A DNA stretch of 64,000 nt. Origin: Eucalyptus grandis. Its lineage: Eukaryota; Streptophyta; Magnoliopsida; Myrtales; Myrtaceae. Positions 11,875-23,640 of the stretch are shown piece by piece. The position numbers and the translations under genes were made by a program. The notes below the pieces were generated by a model. That model had not been told where the DNA came from. It made no database searches and saw only the letters and a list, made by a program, of their open reading frames with translations. The DNA is taken from NCBI RefSeq assembly GCF_016545825.1, contig NC_052618.1, forward strand, positions 43,036,196 to 43,100,195. The letters are read 5' to 3'. Position 1 is the stretch's first letter; each line of letters opens with the position of its first letter.

Positions 11875-14800
11875 CCTTGAGCTGGTGGCCTGTATATGTC
11901 CAAGATGCCAAGCTTGTTTAAAAGATACGTATACTGTCTTTGACAAAGTAGTTTAGTGAATATGTCCGCGGGTTGCTCCGAGGTTCTTATTCCTCTTGTC
12001 TCGATAACTCCCTCTTGAATCTTTTCTCGAGTAAAGTGGTAATCGACCTCTATATGCTTTGTCATCTCATAAAATACAGGATTTGCTACAAGTTTAAGTG
12101 CTGAATCATTGTCACAAAAAAAGTGTAGTCGGTCCTTTAACTTGTGCCCCGAGATCCAGAAGTAGACCCCTTATCCAAACTATTTCACAAACAGTCTTGG
12201 CCATAAATCGATATTCAGCTTTAGCTGAAGATAATGACACGGTAGACTGCTTCTTTGTCTTCCATGAAAGTAATGATTCCCCAAATTTGATACAGAAGCC
12301 AGTGATAGATCTCCTGCTCATAGGACATGTGGCGTAATCCACATCACAATAAGCCGTCATTTCTATGTTGCACTTTCGAGAAAGGAGTATCCCTAAGCCT
12401 GGACATGTCTTCAAGTATCTCACAACCTTCAAGACAGCATTCATGTGAGATTATTTTGGATTGTGCATAAATTGACTAAAGGTCTGTACTACATAGCATA
12501 TGTCTGACCTAGTCATTGTGAGATATATAAGTTTTCCCACGAGTCTTTGATATCCTGACGGATCTTTTAATAATGGATCATCAGATGAAGAAGATATCCC
12601 AGCATCATAGTCCGCATAAGTTAGCTTGGCATTTTGCTCGATGGGGATAATGGCGGTCTACAACCCGACAGTCACGGCTTCGATATGATTTCCATTACGA
12701 ATTTTCGCTGACTGAGAGAGATTCCCTAGTCTGAACAAGCTATCTCAATTCCAAGAAAATACTTAGGTGGCCCTAAATCTTTGATATGGAAGGTGGAATG
12801 TAGATACTCTTTAAGTTTCTTCATAGCAAAATCATCATTTCCCATGATAAGTATGTCATCAACATAAATAATCAAGTAAATAGATGACATACATTTTGTC
12901 CAGGTGAATAGAGCTTAATCATATTTGGACTGTTTAAGTCTAGCGACCATCAATGCATTAGTGAGCTTGGCGTACCACTGTCAAGAGGCTTGCTTTAGTC
13001 CATAGAGAGATTTGTGGAGATGACATACATTAGACTCCTCCTGTCTCCGTAATCCGGGTGGAAGATCCATGTAGATTTCTTCATCCAGATCACCATGCAA
13101 AAAAGCATTGTGGACATCTATTTGGTGCAATGGCCAGTCACGAAAAGCAGCAATCGATAGAAAAGAACGAACTGTGACATTCTTTGCGACAGGCGAAAAG
13201 GTCTTATGGTAATCAAAAACTTCTCGTTGTGTAAAGCCTTTGGCCACTAATCGGGCCTTATACCTTTCTACTAAACCATTTGCTTTTATTTAATCTTATA
13301 CACCCATTTACACCCAATTGGTTTGCGATCAGCAGGCAATGGTACGACGTCCCAGGTGTGATTTTCTATCAAAGCATGCAATTCAGCCTCCATGGCCTTT
13401 TGCCAACGAGGATCATCTCTTGCCTTGTTATAACTAGAAGGCTCTCGTTCCTCAGAAATACGGCTTATGCAACATAAATGTTCTGGTGATAGCCTATCAA
13501 ATGAAACATAAGACGAGATACGGTAACGAGTACCTGACGATCTTGAAGAACCACATATATAATCCTTAGTTCAAGTCGGTGGACGAGTGACACGAGTAGG
13601 GCACCGTGGAGGCTCATGTTGCATTGAGGACGATTCTTCAGTAGGACTTGCGTCTGAAGGGACCATCAACTTAGCCGACTCTTCTATGGAATGACCTGCC
13701 AACTGCGTTGGCTATCAGAAGGTTCTTCAATGGAAGGATCCGTAGAGATCTCAATAGGCGTTGGAGGCAACACACCAGTTGCAATGACAAATGTTCCTCC
13801 ATAAGGTAAGTCATCTTCCAATAAGAATTGTTTAGTTGTCTTCTCATCTTCAGATGAAGAAGTGAGACTTTGAAAAGGAAAAATATCATCATGGAAGACT
13901 GCTCACAAGAAATTCTCCTGTAGATGGTACGTAAATCCAATACCCCTTTTTAAAAGCCGGATAGCCCATAAATATGAATTGATGAGCACAGGGTGCCATT
14001 TTATCTCTATGCCCCACTGTGGTCACATAACATAGACACCCAAAAACCTTGAGATGACTCAGATCTGGTTTCCTTCCATATAATAACTCAAAATGTGTAT
14101 TCCTTCTTAGAATGCGTGATGGTATGCGATTGATCAGATAAGTTGCTGTGACCACACAATCTCCCCAAAGCCTCTCAGGAATAGAAGCTTGAAACTTAAG
14201 AGCACGTGCGACTTCTAAGAGGTGATGATGCTTTCTCTCAACGACTCCATTTTGTTGAGGTGTATAAGTACAGGAACTCTCATGCAAGATTCCATTTAGG
14301 AAAAAAAGAGAAGCACATTCACCATTGAAGAATTCTCTACCATTATCAGTTCGAATCCAACGGATTGTTTTTCCAAATTGAGTTTTGGATAACGATAAGA
14401 AAGTTTTCAGATACGAAAAGACCTGACTTTTAGATTGCATGAGAAAGATCCATGTTGCACGGGAGAATTCATCTACAATTGTGAGGAAAAATCGAAACCT
14501 ATCATGATTTAAGGTATGATAAGGTCCCCAAACATTAGCATGGATTATAGAAAAAATATCATTTGCTTAGGAAGTACTATTTTGGAAGGGAGCACAAGTT
14601 TGTTTTGCCATAGGACAAGTAGGGCATTGAGGACAAGAAAAGGATGCACTGTGACCCAATCTTTGATGATTAAGAAAATTCATATCATTGGTAGTAGAAT
14701 TACACAATGATTTATAGAGTTCAACATAGGGTAATTTAAAAATTTGTGGAAAATCCATCAAAAAATACAGCCCTTAATTGACTCTACTCAAGCCTATCAG

Positions 14801-15230
14801 TTTGCCAGTTGAAAGGGCCTGAAAGAAGCATTTATCAGAATGAAATAGGATACGACAAGAGTTTTCTTCACAAACTCGGGAAACTGATAGGAGATTGAAA
14901 TGGAAATTAGGGACATAAAGTATATCTTGAAGTGTAATAAGAGAACTAAGATTCACAGTGCCAGACATGATGACTTCAGTGGTGTTTCCATTTGGAAGTT
15001 GTACTGATATGGGATGAGACAACTTCTTAATTTCGGAAAAATAAGCCTTATTGCAGATCACGTGGTCACTAGTACCTGAATCAATAATCAATGCATTTTG
15101 TGAAATTGAGTTCATCAGACAATAACATGTACCTGTGAAGCTTCCAGTTTTGTCAGAAGCATCCAATTTCCTCAATGTTTCCATCAGCTCCTGATATTGT
15201 TTATGGGTAATTAATTTTTCCATTTGTTGG
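11875..15230 (-). pseudogene. Copia A pol remnant (protease, integrase, RT, RNase H)
   Basis: In order on the minus strand: a protease segment with IIDSGTSDHVI (about 15,080), a pre-integrase segment (14,570-14,760), an integrase core with RTDNGREF and YTPQQNGVVERK (13,889-14,440), an RT segment with [17 protein letters not shown] (12,981-13,247) and an RNase H segment with YCDVDYATCPMSRRSITG and EVDYHFTREKIQEG (11,865-12,444). The frames are interrupted by stops and shifts between and inside domains, so no polyprotein is made. Unlike copia C, it keeps the integrase core. Confidence 0.85.
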
Positions 15231-15249
15231 CCTGATACCTAAAAAACTG

Positions 15250-16860
15250 TTGAAAATTTCCCTTTTTCTTTTTCTCCTGATTTTCCTTGTAATTTCTAGT
15301 AGTTCTTAATTGTATGGTGCGGGTGCTTACAATAATCACAATACAATTTACCTTTCCCTTTTGAGTCATTATTTTTAGCGACTGAGTTGGGCTTAGTCGT
15401 GGGCTGGAAACTTGGGCCAGAGTTGGACTGTACGAGCTGCCTCACCCACTGAAGAAACCGCCGCGTGGGCTATTCGGCCCATGGAAAGTCACTCCACGCG
15501 CACCGTCCGATCCACCGAGATTGAAGCTTTGTAGGCCCTCGAATCCAGTCGCTCCCAAAGATAAGCATGAGCCATTCGATTGGAGAATATAATTTGGGCC
15601 GTCGGTGCTCCTCTTTATATTGCTAGGGTTACCGTCGAAAAACCCTAACCCTAGATCCACCTCTTTTCCTCTGCCCATGCTCCTCTGTGCGGAGCAGAAA
15701 ATGGCTCATTGCCGCTAGGACCAGTCCGTCTCCTCCCTTCCCATTGTCCGTCATCCTCTGCTGATTTTCTTCCTGAATAGCGAGTTGGTAGATGCGACTG
15801 AGGCTCAGCATGGGCTCCATGATTAGGATTTGAGAGCGAAGCATCGGGTAAGCTTCATTGAGGATCATGAGGAACCTCGTCACCTTCTTCCTTTCTCGCA
15901 TGCTCTTGTACTGCTGCTGAATGTGTTCGGGCCAATCAAACTTCTCTTCGGCTGCTTCTAATTTGTTCCACAGAGCCGAAAGCTTATTATAAACTATTAT
16001 GACTGTCATGTTCCCCTGTTTTAGATTTGAGATCTGTTGTGTGAGATAAAATTTTTAGACTTGGTCGAGTTTCCCGTACAGCTCCTTTATGTTTTCCCAC
16101 ATCTTTTTGGAGTCTTCCGTTGGGGGAAGTCCAGCCGTGACTTTGGGCGAGATGCAATTCCCAATCCATGTCCCGACTAATTGATTGCATTTCTTCCAAA
16201 GCCGTGCCCTTCTCTCATTGGACGGAATCGGAAACGTCCATGTCGATGAAAGCTTCTTTGTCCTTTGTTACCGGTGCTTGTTGGAACTCACACGACTAGC
16301 TAGAGTAATTATTGGCACCGGTTAACTGTTGGCTGATGATTTTCAATTTTGGTCCGTCGTCGTTTGTGGTATAAAGAGGGTCACCGGGTTCCGACCGGCT
16401 GCTGGCAGCGAGGAATTGATACAGAAAAAACCCGGGCGCGAAACTCGGGTAGGGATTGGCGTCCCGACCCGTGCAGTCCCCGCATCGTGAAAATTCGGGT
16501 AGGGATTCGTTCCCGTTCCCGACCCAGTCGATCCGCTCGTCTTCTCTGTGCCGATGGTTGGACTTGCCCCGTTATTGGTTGGTGGGCCTCCATTGGCTTG
16601 CGTGTTGCTTTGGTAGCCCGGCAGTGATGCATTTGGGCCCAGCCCATGGTACCATGGATAAGGTATCCACTGGTAAGGATGGCCCGTGAAGGGCAGCCCC
16701 AGATTAGATTGAGCTTAGAATTGTTACCATTGCACGTGTTGGGTTGGGGTTTGAATCTGACCCTCCTGTTGCCCAGATTTAGACATCACGACGGATGATT
16801 CTCCGGAAAATTGCTCGACTGGAGTCAAGGTAAGTTCTTTTGGCCTAGTCATGATAAACA
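15250..16860 (-). pseudogene. Copia A gag remnant
   Basis: Gag-like frames lie in pieces, including MTVIIVYNKLSALWNKLE (from 16,009) and RSQILIMEPMLSLSRIYQLA, typical of copia gag (UBN2-like). The zinc knuckle near 15,310-15,350 reads C-X2-C-X4-H but its last Cys is replaced by Tyr, and a stop follows. The start is uncertain; a Met near 16,850 is possible. Not functional. Confidence 0.75.
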
Positions 16861-17019
16861 GAGAATTTGATTCTTTCGGCAACTCCTTTATAGGTGGAGT
16901 TCCTCTTGAAGCAATCAAAGCTTTGATTCCTACAGCAACTCTTTTGAAGATTGGAGTTCCTTATGAGGCAGTCAGAGCGGAAGCAAAAAAAAAATCAAAA
17001 CCGGAGGCTTTGATACCAT

Positions 17020-17240
17020 GTAACAAAGTGAGAAATAAAAAGGTGTCGAGAGAAGACAAAGTGTGGGAATTTTGTCTCTCTCTATTGATTGTAATTCCTT
17101 GTACAAAGCTATGTATTTAATTACAAAGAATGAAATAATAAAAGAAAAATAAATATTCTCCTATATATCTAATCCTAAAATAGACACGATTCTCTATTAA
17201 TTTACAATTGATATGATTCACTAAATCATATCTTCCAACA
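17020..17240 (-). repeat. Copia A 5' LTR
   Basis: This 221-bp LTR is the partner of 11,648-11,870. The primer-binding site directly abuts it at 17,008-17,019 (element strand TGGTATCAAAGC, one base off the usual TGGTATCAGAGC). Confidence 0.9.
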
Positions 17241-18155
17241 ACAGTTGCCTTCTCCTCCAGGAATTTGAGATCTGCGGTGCTTATGACATAGGTTTGAGCG
17301 ACTTTCCTCCATTCATGAGTTACCAGATCTCTGGCCTTGATTGTCTTTAAGCATCGAATGGGGCCTTCCGCCCGTTTCAGTGGCCTAGAAGACAGCCACT
17401 TCCGCGGCTTGCTCTGCACACCCTGGTTTGGAAGTTTCAGAGGCTTGAGTGGAAGTTTTCAGGTTTCAGTTGTCCATCAGCACTTGGCCTAAGCAAAAGA
17501 AGCCTAAATGAGATATTTGCTCAGTTTATTTGGTCACGCTGCCCACATACTCTGTTGGTGTTGTAATTCTAAATGATGGATATGCATTGCCGGCGCAAAG
17601 CTATTTGATTCCGACATTCTACTAGGGGAATGTCCCTCAACCCAAGGGTGTCCACGCAACTAGTGGTCTGAATCTGAGATGTAATCATCTTTTGTGGGAA
17701 CGATGCATATGACTTGTTGTAGCCTAATCCATTGTCTGTCGCTGCTAACTAAACCCTCGACTGCATTCTCTCGGACCGTGCCAAATTTGGTTGTGCTTTT
17801 GTGGACTCCTGAAGGGCAATCTCGCGAGGGAGACTCTTCAGGTTAGGCTATCCCTTGGTAGGAGTTCGCATGACTATCACACCCATATGGAATTTGTCAT
17901 CTATGCTGCGATTTCCATTGACCTGCAAATCAGGCCCAATCTGCACGATACTTTCTTCTCTCGGGGCGAGGTCATACGATGCCATTGCCATGCGCTCATG
18001 CCTGAGAAAAATCCCTTAAAAGTAAGCCGCGCGCTGATCAATTGCTTGAGAAAGAAGCCTAATGCCATATGCATAGGCTCGACAGTCCTGCATCTTCTTG
18101 GAATAGCCCCCAAGAGATGATGATTCAAGGTCAGATCAGCCTCAATGCGAGCCAT
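17241..18155 (-). pseudogene. Unrecognised coding-like relic
   Basis: Minus-strand frames look more protein-like than the surroundings: 17,241-17,419 (with VTHEWRKVAQTYVISTADL) and 17,575-18,100 (with SYDLAPREESIVQIGPDL and RSIDDKFHMGVIVMRTPT), broken by isolated TAG codons. Copia A inserted at the left end of this relic, so it may continue into 11,400-11,647. I do not recognise the family. It could be a dead host gene or an older element. Confidence 0.3.
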
Positions 18156-18452
18156 GGGATCGACACCTAGTCATTGTTCTCCAATGAAAGTGATATGCTA
18201 GCTCCTTTGATCGATATATGTCGAGCGAATCTGCTTGAAGAGCCTAATCGAAGAGGTCCTCGTCTACTTTCATTGTTTCTTTCTTTTTCTAGAAATCTCC
18301 TCCAATCAAATCCGCTCGTTATTGTTTTACAATGTACTAGCATGGAATAGAGTTCCCTACTACTATATTGCAAATGAGTTGGTAACTGTCAAATGCCGTG
18401 TCGGAAACTTGTTCATCTAGTCGCGTGTTAGTAACTTTTAGTGGGTTAAAAT

Positions 18453-19097
18453 AAGGGAAAAGACCACAAAAAACCCCGAACTATGCCTAAAGTGACAAAT
18501 TTACCTCCAAACTTTCTTTTTGTGACATGAAAAACCTCAAACTTTGCCAACCGTGACACATTTATTCAAAAAAAAAAATTTCGTGACACAAAAAATCCTG
18601 AACTTTTATCCGTGTGACCCATTTACTCTAAATTATAGGGTATTTTGGTCTTTTACTTTTTAAAATTTTTTTCTTTTTTTTCTTCTTCTTCTCTCTTCTC
18701 TTCGTCGGCTGTGGCGAAGTCGGCTAGTGGAGGGAAGCCGGAGTCGGCGAGGGCTGCCCTCGCGGCGTTGGGCGAGGGTCGCCCTCACTTGGGTTGGCTA
18801 GGGCTGCCCTTGCTGGTGTCCGGCGAGGGCGGCCCTCGGCTGGGTCGGGCGAGGGCGGCCCTAGCCGGCCTAGGTGAGGGCAGCCCTCGCCCGACTCCAG
18901 CTTCCTTCGCTGGCTTTGCCATGGCCGGTGGAGGGAAGAGAGAAGAAGAAAAAAATTAAAAAAAGATGAAAATTCTCTTGGTGGGGTAAATGTGTCACGG
19001 TTTGCAAAGTCTGGGTTTTTCATATCACAAAAAAAAAGTTTTGGGAAAATTTATCACTTTGGACATAGTTCAGGGTTTTTGGTGGTATTTTCCCTTA
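18453..19097. mobile_element. TIR element, family 1, with GC-rich core (second copy)
   Basis: The left end is AAGGGAAAAGACCACAAAAA, and the complement of the right end is AAGGGAAAATACCACCAAAA. The inverted similarity continues for over 100 bases with the phrases GAACTATG, AAAGTGA and CCGTGACACATTTA. The core (18,700-18,930) is a run of GGCGAGGGC-type words on both strands. It belongs to the same family as 5,213-5,834. It encodes nothing, so it is non-autonomous; the superfamily is uncertain, though Mutator-like is possible. Confidence 0.65.
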
Positions 19098-20064
19098 AAA
19101 CAAATATCAAAGTTTCTTTATTCCTAAATTTACCAACTATTTTAATAATCTACCAACATTTATTTTTGTGACTTACCAATGATTTGAAATTATTAAATCC
19201 TAATTTGATTGATGTGAAGACATTCAGTTATCAACGTTTTTGTAGAAACCGATTCCCTTGTCATTTACTTGTGACTACCAATGCTTTCAAAGCACCAACT
19301 TTATTTAAAAATTTCCCGCCTAAGTTTCATTGACATATCACCATTCATCACATTAACAAAGTGCACCACAGCAGCAATGGGTTACAAGTCAAGCTAGGCT
19401 GGCCGATAGTAAGCCCAACTCCTCCCCCCCGGCGGGTCCTCGACACCCTAGCTGATGATGATCTAGGGAATGTCCACTTCCCCGGCCATGTGCTTCTACA
19501 GGCGTATCACTGCCGCATAGTCCCCATAGGCCTCATGCCTAGAGAAGTATGCTAAAGTTTCGCTCCTTGAGCCTGTTCAGAGAGAACGAGTACTTCACTG
19601 TGTCCCCGCCAATTCAAGCCCGAGGGTCCTTGTTTGATTGTACATTGCAGTGTAAAAGCTATATCAATACGTGCCTTGCTCGGCGTTATGCTCGATGACA
19701 CACCCCAAGAACTAAACTGCCTTGCTCCTAGTGTTCACCTAGGTTGGGACACCCTGCGATAGGTCGCCGCCTGTCCTCCTTGGGGCATCCCCGGGTAGGA
19801 ACAGCCCCACGGCCTCCAGGGAATTGTCTAGTATCTCCATGATCACTTTAAATAAAAGACGCTTGAGGAGTTATATGTTGACTAGACATGCCGGTGAGCC
19901 ATGTAGGATTGAGAAGATAATAAATATAATCATGTCGAATTTTCAATGATTCAGACTGGAGTTGTCACTTAAATGATCATTTTTTTTAATTAAAAAACAA
20001 TGCTTAAGTGATCTGAAAAAAAAAAATTAACACTAAAGTGAGCGTCGCACATAACTTCTTACAC
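19098..20064. other. Stretch without a recognised gene
   Basis: An AT-rich part (19,098-19,350) is followed by a higher-GC part (19,360-19,830). In the latter, short minus-strand frames such as MEILDNSLEAVGLFLPGD look coding-like but end quickly. This may be a dead gene fragment. No family is assigned. Confidence 0.25.
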
Positions 20065-20620
20065 TTCTAGTGTACTTCTCCTTATTCCTAAAATACCTAA
20101 CGAGTTTGCCAAACAAAGTAAAAGCATGAAGGGTTCTATCTCACTAAGTCGAATGCAAGCTTCTTTTAAGGTTAGGCTTACTAATAACACCAAAAAAAAA
20201 ACAGAGAGAGAGAGAGCTACGAACTAACATGATATGGAAAATGCTCAAGTAAACCCCACATTGTTGTTGAACTCAAACGAGAATAAAACCAAAAAGGCAT
20301 GATAAAAGATTAAGAAAAAGCAAAGATGAGAGAGAATAGAGACACCTGGTCATGGTAGAGGTTTTCGTTGAGAATGTCGTGAAGAGACTAAGATAAGACA
20401 ATATCAGTCAGGGCATTGGGATTGTCTCTTCTCCACTTGCTGCTCCGACCACCCTCGGCTTTCTCCATGCGCAACACTGTTTGTGCTTGCTCTTAAGTCC
20501 ACCTGGACCACGTACCAAAACACCAAGGAGAAACCACTCTTTAAGGTTTCACGAAACTCGCAAGGCCAAAAAAAAGGGCACGTTTCAATAGCTAGCAAAA
20601 GATTCCCAGAATTATCACTT
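20065..20620 (-). pseudogene. Helicase-family relic, 5' end only (third copy)
   Basis: The sequence matches intron 1, exon 1 and upstream DNA of the two helicase copies (1,555-2,130 and 52,255-52,830), including the phrase AGAGGTTTTCGTTGAGAATG and the exon-1 donor at 20,345. The start codon is changed (ATG to GTG), and the Trp of the SWSL motif is a TAG stop, so it cannot make the protein. No exon 2 or later exon is seen next to it. It shows the family had at least one more duplication here. Confidence 0.8.
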
Positions 20621-20779
20621 TTTCTCTGTCATTTCTTCCATCAACTGGGAAATTCCATTCATGGGGACAACGCGAACCGAATAGGACGATAATCAGGCGA
20701 AGTCGATGCATGGAGATGAGCGGAATTCGACCAATGGAGTGTTTCAATTCAGTTGCAACTCGTGTGCTGGTTATGCTTT

Positions 20780-21600
20780 TTATTTGTTATTTATTATAGC
20801 TTCATTCTTATATAATTTACGTCCTTTATGCAAAGGGGTTAAAAGTAGTCATGCACGTGGGGAGCGCGCGCGGGGTATCTAGCAGTCATATGAAGACACG
20901 TACGCTTTAGATGAAGAGTAGCTAAAAGTCATAATTAGAGGCAATAATACTAATTACTGAGATTAGTGGCAGATTTTCATTTGTTTTGAATTTGTCTCTA
21001 AAAATGACATTTAGAAATGGCGGCATTCGAGACAAGTATCCCATTTGACCCTAAAAGATTTTAGGGGGCGAATTTTTTTTGACTTAATGTTCTTTGACTC
21101 TAGAACTCATTATTGTTGTACCGCGATTCTACACGAGCCAGCTCTCATGTAATCGATCAATCAATATTATTCACGTGTTACGAATCTCGTCTTACTTGGA
21201 GACATGTGTAAGGTATCTCGTACTTGTGAGCAATTGTGATTAGTTGGCCATACCGCTAGTAATAGATTGAAAAATTATTCAAAAAATCTTAAACTTATTG
21301 TATGGCGGTCAATTCAATCTTAAACATTTCAATTGTATCAATTTAGTTCAAAACATTTTGACGATTTGTTAAATATAGTCATTCCGACAATTTTGGCCGG
21401 AAGTCCCTAACATGGACATGATGGTCAGCTAGCCAACATTGATTATTATTTTTTGAATTTTCTGATTTTTTTGAATTTATTTAATCGGGTTGTACTACTA
21501 GTACACGTGAGATTGAGAAAAGTGTCGATGTTTTTCATTATTCCTCCTTGGAATTGTTGTTTGAATTTGGATCCCTTGATTTAAATACAGAATAATAAAT
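20780..21600. other. Intergenic, with one TIR-like end
   Basis: No gene is seen. At 21,264-21,440 the phrases CAAAAAATCTTAAAC, CAATTTAGTTCAAAACATTT and a GGCCGGAAGTCC segment resemble one end of the TIR element at 27,236-28,005. No matching second end was found nearby, so it may be a truncated copy. Confidence 0.35.
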
Positions 21601-22760
21601 TGTATTGCTCCCCAAATTGGAAGAAGTGAGGGTGAGGAAAGCGGGTAGCCCAAGAAATGTGGTGAAGAGTGACTTTAAAATAGTTTTTGAGTTTTCCTTG
21701 TCTAAAAGATGTCTACGTTGAAATTTGCTGGTAGTTGGGTATTGTAAACAGATGAAGGAAGCGACTCCCAAGGAAGAAGGTGGTTGAACAAAAGCGGAAG
21801 TGATGAGTTTCCCTTGCTTTAAGTTCACTAGAGACTTGACGAGCTCGATAATTTGATTTATTTCAGTTCTAGAAGTTGTTCGTACTATTTCGCCTCCTCA
21901 AGAAGTCTACGAATTTGATAGTGCCATAACTTTGGAGCATTTATCTTGGGTCCTACGAGTGTCGAGAGGTTGTTAGGCAAGACGGCCGAAGAGGATGATG
22001 AATCGCCACATCCATTGTTCAATGAGATGATTTGCTATGTTCCTTAGTATGCTCATATGAGTTCTTGCAATATTGTGTTTTAGAACAAAAAATTTTGCTG
22101 TCTTTTCTCACATTACCCTCATGCGTTTCCCAAAGTAGAGGGCTGAGAATTAAAGGCACTTAGTGCAAAGAGTTATGGAACAATCAAATTCTCACTTATT
22201 CTTTTTGCAACTTAGAATCCCTTAAATTGAAGTACCATGACAATCTCCTATGCATTGCCCCATCCCATGCGTGAAAGAGGCTGCAGTGCTGTCTCAAGAT
22301 CCTAGAAGTGAAATCATGCCGTTTGATCGAAATCATAAACAAAAGTAATGGGACTGTTAGAAAGAATGGTGAAATGTGGATGCTGGTTCTGTGTGATTTG
22401 GACAACTTGAGGCACATTTGGTGGTACGATGGTCTCCCAAAGGTTCCATTACCCAACTTGAGAGACCTAAAGGCATCAAGGTGCCCCTTTTGGAGATTCT
22501 TTTCCCACCCAATTTCTCAGTGAGCGAAGGTCGGGCAAATCAAGGAGCTGGTGGTGGGTTCACATGTAAATATGGAACTAATTGTTGGCCGTGACAAATG
22601 TGAAGAAGTGTCCGGTACGACAATCACCTTCTCCGAATTAACCACTCTTTAAGACTTTACAAGTTGCCCAAGTTCTGGAGAATCTTTACCCCAGAAATAC
22701 CCTACGGAATTCCCATCCTTGGATGTCTTCAGCAGAGTAGGCTGAGGAACAGAACCGAAC
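21600..22760 (+). pseudogene. NLR resistance-gene fragment, C-terminal LRR region
   Basis: Plus-strand frames show leucine-rich segments typical of the C-terminal LRRs of plant CC-NB-LRR proteins: PKLEEVRVRKAG (about 21,615), LESLKLKYHDNLLCIAPSHA (about 22,210), LKILEVKSCRLIEIINKSNG (about 22,290-22,350), LRDLDNLRHIW-like text near 22,390 and PNLRDLKASRCP. They are separated by stops and frameshifts. No NB-ARC motifs (P-loop, GLPL, MHD) are visible, so only the tail of a dead gene remains. Resistance proteins of this class sense pathogen effectors in the cytoplasm. The assignment rests on motif style, not on a search. Confidence 0.6.
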
Positions 22761-22978
22761 CAATGCTATCGAAGTGAAGGGGAAAGTGATGGGGAATATA
22801 AGGTTTTACGAAGTGTAGCAACAAAGTTCGGGACAATTGCAACGAATGGTGTTCGGCCATACAAAAAGAGGTATGGTAATGTGAGATTTTTGTCCTGCAT
22901 TCTCTTCTACACTTCATACGGAGTTTGTGACTAGTTCCTTCACCATTCACTTTCTTTGGTTTGTCTCCTAAGCCATTA

Positions 22979-23640
22979 CAATGAGGGAAAAATTCTAAAT
23001 AAGAGTTCGAAGTGTCCTTATTTTCTCAAATAAATGCTTGAAGTAGCCATGATAGTTTGACTTGCCGACCAGCTAAATATTCCCGTCGGTCAAGGAATTT
23101 AAAATATTATTTGAATTATATTAAAAATAAATTATTTTTTTAAAGAAGGAAATTACGCAAGGACTAAGTCCTCGCTGTCAAAGCCGATCGGCTATGGTGG
23201 GGGATGGCCAGCCAGGGGTCAGCGAGGGTTGCTCATTGAGGCCTGACGACCCTTGCTACCGGCCATCCCCCACCATTGCCAACTCTTCTCGATGATGGTT
23301 GGGTGGCAATTGTGAGGGCCTACAAAGCCCTTGCCATTTTCCCTTCCCCTTCCATTTTTTTTCAAAAAGATTTCATCTAATACAGAAAAAGAAAGAAAAA
23401 GGAAAAATCAAACAAGTGAAGGACGAAATGTTCTTATTAGCCGATGAGTTAAGTCAGTCTTTGAAATTGACATGCTTACTTCAAGCTTTTATTTGAAATA
23501 AGATTCACTTTATATCCTTATTTAAGAAAACAAAAGTATTTCAAACCCTTATTTGAAACAAAATTCATTTCGAGCCCTTTATTTGAGAAAATGATGTCAT
23601 TTCGGGCCATTATTTGGAATTTTCTCAATGACGAGGAACT
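22979..23640. mobile_element. TIR element, family 2, with GC-rich core
   Basis: The left end AATGAGGGAAAAATTCTAAA, and further in TTTTCTCAAATAAA, match the complement of the right end near 23,575-23,640 (ATTGAGAAAATTCCAAATAA). The core (23,160-23,330) is GC-rich with inverted GGGGGATGGCC/GGCCATCCCC and GAGGGTTG words. It encodes no protein. It is a non-autonomous element with ends unlike family 1. Confidence 0.55.

Larger units (their letters stand above)
11648..17240 (-). mobile_element. Ty1/copia retrotransposon A, decayed but full-length
   Basis: The element has two LTRs (11,648-11,870 and 17,020-17,240), a Met-tRNA-type primer site next to the right LTR, a purine tract next to the left LTR, and gag-pol remnants between them in the order protease, integrase, RT, RNase H (the copia order) on the minus strand. 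The flanking pentamers GCAAT and ACAGT agree at only three of five bases, so the target duplication is decayed or lost. Stops and frameshifts break every domain. It is the oldest-looking complete copia in the window and is related to copia C. Confidence 0.9.

Noticed and set aside
18645..18959. Gly/Ala/Arg-rich frame in the TIR element core
   Set aside because: Product of GAGGGC-type repeats, with an equally open frame on the other strand. No protein family.
22308..22523. 71-codon frame as an independent small gene
   Set aside because: Its text is LRR sequence continuous in style with frames before and after it. It is a piece of the NLR pseudogene.
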